Assembly (NCBI GenBank): GCA_019242065.1
Contig: JAFAWJ010000112.1
Coordinates: 1-7,019, forward strand
Direction of reading: 5' to 3'
Source: Chloroflexota bacterium
GTDB lineage: Bacteria; Chloroflexota; UBA6077; CF-72
Length of the DNA: 7,019 bases
Shown here: positions 1-4,906 of the stretch, piece after piece
How positions within the stretch are numbered: the first letter of the stretch is position 1
Layout: the number at the start of each line of letters is the position of its first letter
Translations under genes and position numbers: made by a program
The notes under the pieces: model-generated
The model's database searches: none
What the model was told of the DNA's origin: nothing
Seen by the model: the letters and a program-made list of their open reading frames with translations, nothing else

Positions 1-1
1 G

Positions 2-625
2 GCGGCCGGCATGCTGGTCCTGGGCATCCCCGACGAGCGAATTATCACCCTCGGCGTTGGCGAATCTGACGAGGAGGTCCGCGATCGGCTCTTCAGGTCG
101 CTGGTCCAGGCGGCGCCGGAAGTCATTCTCTCGGCCGGCCGGCGGCATCCGCTGCTGCGCGAGCCCATCGCCGACCACCTGATCTTCGACACCTCGCGCG
201 TCAACGCGCAGTTCGCCGCCATTGCGAGCCTGCCCGCCGCGTTGCCGTTTTTCGGCGGCCTTGTCGGCGACGTGGCCGACACCATCGTGCTCACCAAGAA
301 CCAGGTCCTGCTGCTGTTCAAGCTCGCGGGACTCTACGGCCGCAGCGTCGAGTTTGGCCCCGAGATCCTCCTGGAGATCCTGCCGGTCGTCGGTGGCGCG
401 TTCTTCTGGCGGACGACCGCGCGTGCGCTGGTTGGCCTGCTGCCACCGCTGCTCGGGCTGCTGCCCAAGACCGCCGTGGCGTATACCGGCACGTTCGTCG
501 TCGGTCAGAGCGCGCGGTACTACTACCGCTTCGGCGACCGGCCACCCCCCGAGATCGCCCGCGAGCTGCGCCAGGAGGCCCAGCGGCTGGCGGAGACGAT
601 GCTCGGTCGTTTACCCGGACGCTAG
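2..625 (+). CDS. DUF697-like membrane protein, C-terminal part (5' end outside window)
   Basis: The frame is open to the left edge: codons before the ATG at 11 read Ala-Ala-Gly with no stop, so the gene probably begins upstream and this is its last 207 or so residues. Counting from the ATG at 11, residues 1-60 are soluble and charged. They are followed by a segment typical of DUF697/YcjF-type proteins: NAQFA at 65-69, a hydrophobic stretch rich in Pro and Gly at 72-93, then TKNQVLLLFKLAGLYGR at 95-111. A second long hydrophobic region (about 120-166, with LLPPLLGLLPKTAVAYTG inside) suggests one or two membrane passes, and a charged amphipathic helix closes the protein (179-199). DUF697 domains often follow a GTPase or other cytoplasmic domain, which here would lie outside the window. 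Biochemical role is unknown. The TAG stop lies inside the end of the oppositely oriented gpsA, giving a 15-base tail-to-tail overlap. Confidence 0.75.
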   Translation, partial: AAGMLVLGIPDERIITLGVGESDEEVRDRLFRSLVQAAPEVILSAGRRHPLLREPIADHLIFDTSRVNAQFAAIASLPAALPFFGGLVGDVADTIVLTKNQVLLLFKLAGLYGRSVEFGPEILLEILPVVGGAFFWRTTARALVGLLPPLLGLLPKTAVAYTGTFVVGQSARYYYRFGDRPPPEIARELRQEAQRLAETMLGRLPGR

Positions 626-1615
626 CTCGGCCGTCGCGTCGCGGCCCATCAGACGTGCGAGCGCGTCGTGCACCCCGGCGCCGTGGTTGAGCACGCGGTC
701 GACCTGCTCACAGACCGGCAGGTCGACCCGGTACCGAGCGCCGAGGGCCACCGCGGCCGAGGCCGCGGGAATGCCCTCGATCACCTTGGGGGTGCTGGCG
801 AGGATGTCGGCCACCGATCGCCCGCGACCAATCTGCTCGCCGGCCCAGCGGTTGCGACTGTGGCGACTGGTACACGTGGCGACCACGTCGCCGAGGCCGG
901 CCAGCCCGGCCACGCTGCGCGGGTCGCCGCCGGCCGCCTGGACCAGCCGTCCGATTTCGACCAGCGATCGGGAGATCAACGCGGCCCGCGCGTTGTCGCC
1001 ATAGCCCAGACCGTCGGCAGCGCCGGTGGCGAGCGCGATGACGTTCTTCAGCGCGGCGCACAACTCAACGCCCACCACGTCGCCCGACGTATACACGCGA
1101 AAGGTCGAGCCGTGCAGCAGGCTCTGAAACGTAGCGGCGGTGCGCGCATCGGTGCACGCCACCACCGCCGCGGTCGGCATGCCGCGGCCGACTTCTTCGG
1201 CGTGCGTTGGTCCAGATAGGACTGCCACGTGGTCTGTCACCAACTCCTGGCCCACCACCTGGCTCAAAGGCAGCAGCGTGGACAATTCCAATCCCTTGGA
1301 GGCGTGGGTCACCGGTGTCCCGGGCCGCAGGTACTGGGCAACCTGTCGCGCCGTTTCGCGCATGGCGCGCGAGATGGGCGCCAGGATGATCGCGTCGGCG
1401 CCGACGACCGCCTCCTCCAGTGAGCCGGTCGGTCTGACTGGCGGCGGCACGCTGACGCCGGGTAAGTAGGCGTGGTTTTCGCTGGTACGCTCGATCTCGG
1501 CCGCCAGCTCGACCCGCCGGCACCAGAGTCGCACCGGGTGACCAGCGTTGCCGAGCAGCACCGCCAGGGCCGTGCCCCAGCCGCCGGCGTTGATTACCGC
1601 GAGGTGGCCAGGCAT
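611..1615 (-). CDS. gpsA: glycerol-3-phosphate dehydrogenase [NAD(P)+]
   Basis: Cytoplasmic enzyme that reduces dihydroxyacetone phosphate to sn-glycerol 3-phosphate, the backbone precursor for phospholipids. At 334 residues it has normal GpsA length. Visible landmarks in order are the N-terminal Rossmann nucleotide loop NAGGWGTALA (9-18), SKGLE with its conserved Lys (106-110), SGPTHAEEV (134-142), the catalytic-Lys segment ALKNVIALATGAADG (188-202, Lys190), GDNARAALISR (206-216, substrate-phosphate side), and GLAGLGDVVATCTSRHSRNR (237-256). Two positions depart from what I know of the family. The first Gly of the loop is Asn9 (usual form GAGxWGTA), and the usual AVPS near residue 80 reads APIS. 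Both lie in the cofactor domain. The ATG at 1615 fits the family N-terminus closely. No Shine-Dalgarno precedes it, but a TATAGAT element sits 5 bases upstream, so the mRNA may be leaderless. The gene is divergent from plsY, its pathway partner. Confidence 0.95.
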   Translation of the reverse strand: MPGHLAVINAGGWGTALAVLLGNAGHPVRLWCRRVELAAEIERTSENHAYLPGVSVPPPVRPTGSLEEAVVGADAIILAPISRAMRETARQVAQYLRPGTPVTHASKGLELSTLLPLSQVVGQELVTDHVAVLSGPTHAEEVGRGMPTAAVVACTDARTAATFQSLLHGSTFRVYTSGDVVGVELCAALKNVIALATGAADGLGYGDNARAALISRSLVEIGRLVQAAGGDPRSVAGLAGLGDVVATCTSRHSRNRWAGEQIGRGRSVADILASTPKVIEGIPAASAAVALGARYRVDLPVCEQVDRVLNHGAGVHDALARLMGRDATAELASG

Positions 1616-1620
1616 GGCGA

Positions 1621-1627
1621 ATCTATA
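1621..1627 (-). promoter_or_regulatory. candidate leaderless-type -10 element for gpsA
   Basis: Read on the minus strand the sequence is TATAGATTCGCC followed by the gpsA ATG. TATAGA ends 6 bases before the start codon (or TAGATT, a TANNNT match, ends 4 before). This is the spacing seen for leaderless transcripts in several high-GC phyla, where the -10 box places the first transcribed base at or next to the ATG. The absence of a ribosome binding site before gpsA fits this reading. Confidence 0.35.
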
Positions 1628-1629
1628 CT
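1624..1629 (+). promoter_or_regulatory. candidate -10 element for plsY
   Basis: TATACT matches the TANNNT form of the sigma-70-type -10 box at five of six consensus positions. Initiation would fall near 1635-1637, giving a leader of about 42 bases before the GTG at 1678. No recognisable -35 lies 16-18 bases upstream, where the sequence is already gpsA coding. Predicted from sequence only. Confidence 0.35.
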
Positions 1630-1677
1630 GTAGAAGTAAGGGGAACCCCGACCCTGATTGAGTGGCAGCAGGCGGTC

Positions 1678-2289
1678 GTGGTCCAGTCGATCCTGGCCGC
1701 GGTGGTCGGGTACGTGCTGGGCTCGATCCCGACCGGCATGATTGTCGCGCGGGCGTATGGCAACGTCGATTTGACGGCTTCCGGCAGCGGCCGCACCGGA
1801 GCGACCAATGTCCTGCGCACGCTGGGCAAGGGTGCCGCGGCCATCGCCTTCGCCGGTGATTTCCTCAAGGGCATGCTGGCGGTCCTGGTAGCCAAGTATC
1901 TGATCGCCCCGGACAACACCTGGATCTGGATGATCGCCGCCATCGCCGCGGTGGTGGGTCATTCGTATTCGATCTTCATCGGCTTCAAGGGCGGTCGCGG
2001 CGTGGTGACCGGCTTCGGCGCGTCCGTCGTCGCCGCTCCCGTGCTGATGTTGATCGCCTTTGCCATAGGCGTGGTCTTCATCGTCTTCACGCGCTACGTC
2101 TCGCTGGGCAGCGTCGTGGGCGCAATTCTGGGCGGAGCGCTCATGTGTGGACTGGCCTACGCACAATCGGACCCTACCTGGGCACTGTGGGGCGTGCTCA
2201 TGGGCGGTTTCATCGTGATCGCCCACAAGGACAACATCGAACGTCTGCGGGCCGGCACCGAGCGCAAGCTCGGTGAGCGTGCCCTCTAG
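1678..2289 (+). CDS. plsY: glycerol-3-phosphate acyltransferase PlsY (acyl-phosphate dependent)
   Basis: Integral membrane enzyme that transfers an acyl group from acyl-phosphate (made by PlsX, not in this window) to the 1-position of glycerol 3-phosphate, giving lysophosphatidic acid. The 203-residue length is typical. Landmarks are GSIPTG (15-20) at the end of the first membrane helix, GSGRTGATNVLRTLGKG (36-52), DFLKG (61-65), GHSYSIFIGFKGGRGV (94-109) and HKDNIERLRAGTERK (183-197). Hydrophobic segments at about 2-20, 53-75, 82-100, 112-137 and 141-163, plus 167-182, fit the multi-pass family fold. The start is GTG at 1678, which puts Met one residue before the usual hydrophobic onset; a weak AGG at 1670-1672 is the only ribosome-binding hint. 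Upstream in-frame CTG (1654) and ATT (1657) follow a better AAGGGG (1638-1643), so a nonstandard longer start is conceivable. The Arg-Thr at 39-40 replaces the Asn-Pro common in proteobacterial PlsY. Confidence 0.95.
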   Translation: MVQSILAAVVGYVLGSIPTGMIVARAYGNVDLTASGSGRTGATNVLRTLGKGAAAIAFAGDFLKGMLAVLVAKYLIAPDNTWIWMIAAIAAVVGHSYSIFIGFKGGRGVVTGFGASVVAAPVLMLIAFAIGVVFIVFTRYVSLGSVVGAILGGALMCGLAYAQSDPTWALWGVLMGGFIVIAHKDNIERLRAGTERKLGERAL

Positions 2290-2300
2290 CAGCACCGCGC

Positions 2301-3179
2301 ATGCGCATCGGGCTACAGATTCCGCGGTTCCACTGGGCGGGCGGAACTAACGGCCTGGCGGACACCCTGGCAGCCATCGCTCGTACCGCCGACGACGCCG
2401 GCGTGGCGTCCATCTGGCTAATGGACCACTTTTTCCAGATTCACTCGGTCGGCAAAGCCGAAGAGGAGATGCTGGAGGCGTACACCACGCTCGGGTTCCT
2501 TGCCGCGCACACGCGTCGCGCACGCCTTGGCACGCTCGTCACCGGGGTCCACTACCGGCACCCCGGCTTGCTGCTGAAGCAGGTCACCACGCTGGACGTC
2601 CTGTCACACGGTCGCGCCTGGCTGGGGATCGGCGCAGGCTGGTACGAGCGCGAGTCGCACGGGCTGGGCGTGCCATTCCCATCCCGCGCTGAGCGGTTCG
2701 AGCGGCTCGAAGAAACCTTGCGCATCGCGCACGCCATGTGGGGCTCAGGCCCGATCGAGCCAATCTACGGCAAGCACTTTCAACTGGCAGAGCCGATCAA
2801 CTCGCCGCCGCCGCTCAGCCAGCCGCACCCGCCGATTCTGGTGGGTGGTGGCGGCGAACAAAAAACGCTGCGACTGGTCGCGAAGTACGCGGACGCGTGC
2901 AACCTGTTCACCCGCTACGGTCCGGGCGAGCTGGCCTGGAAGCTGAATGTCCTGCAAGGCTACTGCGAGGAGTTCGGCCGGCCGTATGCAGACATCGATC
3001 GCACCACGCTCGGCCAGTGGGACCCCGTGCGGAAATCACCCGCGGCCATCGTGGACGAACTTGGCAAGCTGCACGAAATGGGCTTCACGACGGCGATCGC
3101 CAGCCTGCGGAGCGTGGAAACGCTCCGTCCGCTCGAGATTCTGGCCCGCGACGTGATCCCTCAGGTTGAGCGTCTGTAA
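2301..3179 (+). CDS. LLM-class oxidoreductase, probably F420-dependent (Rv1855c-like family)
   Basis: A flavin/deazaflavin-dependent oxidoreductase of the bacterial luciferase-like TIM-barrel superfamily; cytoplasmic, substrate unknown. At 292 residues it is full length. Typical features are MRIGLQIP as the first beta strand, ADDAGVASIWLMDHF (30-44), a charged acid patch and YTTLGFLAAHTRRARLGTLVTG (61-82, helix and strand), HPGLLLKQVTTLD (87-99), GRAWLGIGAGWYERES (104-119), where the GxGAGW motif is characteristic of F420-type members, and PPILVGGGGEQKTLRLVAKYADACN (around 177-201), the cofactor-phosphate strand. The cofactor assignment comes from family resemblance; FMN-using relatives exist. 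The ATG at 2301 is 11 bases after the plsY stop, so the two are probably co-transcribed. No Shine-Dalgarno is visible in that gap, so translation may depend on re-initiation after plsY. Confidence 0.88.
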   Translation: MRIGLQIPRFHWAGGTNGLADTLAAIARTADDAGVASIWLMDHFFQIHSVGKAEEEMLEAYTTLGFLAAHTRRARLGTLVTGVHYRHPGLLLKQVTTLDVLSHGRAWLGIGAGWYERESHGLGVPFPSRAERFERLEETLRIAHAMWGSGPIEPIYGKHFQLAEPINSPPPLSQPHPPILVGGGGEQKTLRLVAKYADACNLFTRYGPGELAWKLNVLQGYCEEFGRPYADIDRTTLGQWDPVRKSPAAIVDELGKLHEMGFTTAIASLRSVETLRPLEILARDVIPQVERL

Positions 3180-3202
3180 GGCCATTTCGGACGCCGCCCG
3201 CG

Positions 3203-4903
3203 TTGGGCCGGCTACTATTGCGCGCGGTGCGGCAACGGCGGCGATCCCAGACCCTGCTTGCTCTGGGCCTGGGACTCTCGGCGGTGCTGCTCATTGCGCT
3301 GGTACCGACGACGTCCGCCGACACGCCCAATCTGGGCTACAGCAAGGACGTGAGCTGGCATCTCGACGGGACGCCCGAGGTCTCGGACATGCAGGCCACG
3401 ATTCGTGGGGTGCTGGCGGACGTCCATCTCCAGTTCATCGGAGCCGACGGGCAATCCATCGAAGGCTTCTACCCTGGGCCGACCTACTCGTTCGTCAAGA
3501 TGTACATCCGCGACACCGCCACGGATCTGCCCATGGTCCGCTACTACTACGGCGCAACCGCCATGCGCAGCTCGATCGAGGAATTCCTGCGCGAACAGTA
3601 CCCGGACGGCTCGGTTTCCGCGACGATTTCCCCGGATCACACCGTCGACAAAGCCACCGTCGTCTCCGACGAAGAGACCAGCGCCATCGTCGATGCCGTC
3701 GAGGCGTACGACGCTATGCCGGACCAGGCCTGGCTCAACCAGAGCCTGCGCGGCGTGACGTTGATCGACCGACTGAACCGCGCGATGACCTGGGTGCTCA
3801 CGGTGCGCCGCGACCCCGATACGCAACTGATCAAGCGCGGGGACACCACGGATTGGGGCGACGTCAAGTGGGAGGGCGACGGTGACCCGTCACACATGGA
3901 GGCGGGCGATCCGTGGACGCTCTCGATTTACGACCAGGCCATCGGCTACGCCGCGCTGCAGGGTCTGGCGCGCCTGAACGCCGCCGCGGGTCGTGACGCT
4001 GACCGCGCCCACTGGGAAACCGAGGCCGCCAATTTGAAGGCGGCGACCAACCAGGTCCTGTGGCAGGACGACGCGGCGCACGGCTACTACCGCATGCACA
4101 AGCACCTGGGCGCCGATACCGACGCGCACGACTATCCCGAGGACAACGTGATCGCCATTGGCAACGCGGCGGCGATCTATTACGGGCTCGCCGATCCGGA
4201 CAAGGTGCCGCGCATTCTGAGTGCGCTCGAGCGCGCGCGATCCGCGGCGGGTGCGCCGAAGCCGGGGCTGTCGTTGCAACCGGCGTACGACAACTGGCAC
4301 GAGGCCGAGATGGGCCCGGGCGCGTATCAGAATGGCGCCCTCTGGGACTGGTGGGCGGGCCGCCAGATCAGCGCCGAATTCTGGAGCGGCTACTCGGGCA
4401 TGGCACGCGATCATCTGCTGATGGTCGCCCGCGACTGGGCCACCCACCCCGGCAAGGTGCGCGAATGGGAGAGCCCATCGCTTAACCGCACCGGGGCTGA
4501 CCAGGCCTACGCCGGAGCGGCCGCGGTCATGGGCCAGGCTGTCGTCGACGGGCTATTTGGGGTGCACATCATCGGCCAGAACGTCTCGGTGACGCCCAGG
4601 CTCGACGGACTGAACGGCGGGGTGCGCGTCTACGAGCCGGCGAGCGACCTGTACGTGGCGTACGAGTACCAGGCGTCGGACCGTGGCGAGGTAGTGCAGT
4701 ACGGGTCGAACTCGACGACGGCAGTGGGCCTGCACCTGCCCGTGCGGTGGCGGGCGGACACCCGCGCGCGGCTGGACGGCAAGGACTACCTGCCGGTGAC
4801 CTACCAGCGCATCGGCCAGATGCTGCTCGGTACCGTGGCGGTGCCCAGCGGCCAGCACAAGGTTGAGATCTTCCAGGTCCCCACGGGCCGCAAGAAGTTC
4901 TAG
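3203..4903 (+). CDS. exported six-hairpin glycosidase-like protein
   Basis: Predicted secreted or membrane-anchored protein of 566 residues. It has an Arg-rich n-region (RQRRR at 10-14), a hydrophobic core (18-34) and a possible cleavage site after TTSA (36-39). The body (about 55-450) alternates amphipathic helices and loops as in (alpha/alpha)6-barrel glycosidases. The best landmarks are GDTTDWGDVKWEGDGDP (213-229), DPWTLSIYDQAIGYAAL (236-252), PEDNVIAIGNAAAIYYGL (312-329), MGPGAYQNGALWDWW (370-384) and DQAYAGAAAVMG (433-444). Residues 455-566 look like a beta-rich C-terminal domain. Acidic residues at 214, 217, 220 and 224 and Glu367/Glu369 are catalytic candidates; I cannot name a glycoside hydrolase family or a substrate. 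Start choice is uncertain: TTG 3203 is the first start in the open frame (in-frame TGA at 3167), TTG 3218 is next, and GTG 3227 would give a compact signal peptide beginning MRQRRRS. None has a clear ribosome binding site. The gap to the preceding gene is 23 bases. Confidence 0.7.
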   Translation: MGRLLLRAVRQRRRSQTLLALGLGLSAVLLIALVPTTSADTPNLGYSKDVSWHLDGTPEVSDMQATIRGVLADVHLQFIGADGQSIEGFYPGPTYSFVKMYIRDTATDLPMVRYYYGATAMRSSIEEFLREQYPDGSVSATISPDHTVDKATVVSDEETSAIVDAVEAYDAMPDQAWLNQSLRGVTLIDRLNRAMTWVLTVRRDPDTQLIKRGDTTDWGDVKWEGDGDPSHMEAGDPWTLSIYDQAIGYAALQGLARLNAAAGRDADRAHWETEAANLKAATNQVLWQDDAAHGYYRMHKHLGADTDAHDYPEDNVIAIGNAAAIYYGLADPDKVPRILSALERARSAAGAPKPGLSLQPAYDNWHEAEMGPGAYQNGALWDWWAGRQISAEFWSGYSGMARDHLLMVARDWATHPGKVREWESPSLNRTGADQAYAGAAAVMGQAVVDGLFGVHIIGQNVSVTPRLDGLNGGVRVYEPASDLYVAYEYQASDRGEVVQYGSNSTTAVGLHLPVRWRADTRARLDGKDYLPVTYQRIGQMLLGTVAVPSGQHKVEIFQVPTGRKKF

Positions 4904-4906
4904 GGA

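Larger units (their letters stand above)
1616..1677. promoter_or_regulatory. shared divergent gpsA/plsY control region
   Basis: This 62-base spacer is the only place where two transcription units diverge in the window. Its core, 1620-1639, is 75% A+T (15 of 20) in otherwise GC-rich sequence. On + it contains TATACT (1624-1629), a good -10 hexamer for plsY. On - the same bases read TATAGAT (1627-1621), placed just before the gpsA ATG. I find no convincing -35 box on either strand at normal spacing. GGGGAACCCC (1640-1649) is a G/C inverted repeat around AA downstream of the core; its arms are too close for an RNA hairpin, and any operator role is a guess. Confidence 0.4.

Noticed and set aside
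668..1219. Plus-strand open frame of 183 codons inside gpsA
   Set aside because: Antisense to a clear GpsA; long open frames on the opposite strand are expected in GC-rich genes. The His/Arg/Gly-rich product has no recognisable motif.
1590..1629. TTGATT (1590-1595) as -35 paired with TATACT (1624-1629)
   Set aside because: The spacer would be 28 bases, far outside the usual 16-18.
1640..1649. GGGGAACCCC as a hairpin or riboregulator in the plsY leader
   Set aside because: The arms are separated by only two bases, too short for an RNA loop, and no larger stem forms around it.
1594..2295. Minus-strand open frame of 233 codons covering plsY
   Set aside because: It lies opposite an intact PlsY. 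The product is a low-complexity His/Asp/Gln mix with no domain signal, and it would overlap the start of gpsA.
3215..3826. Minus-strand open frame of 203 codons within the exported protein gene
   Set aside because: Shadow of the sense frame, which has a signal peptide and glycosidase-like motifs; the antisense product shows no domain signal.
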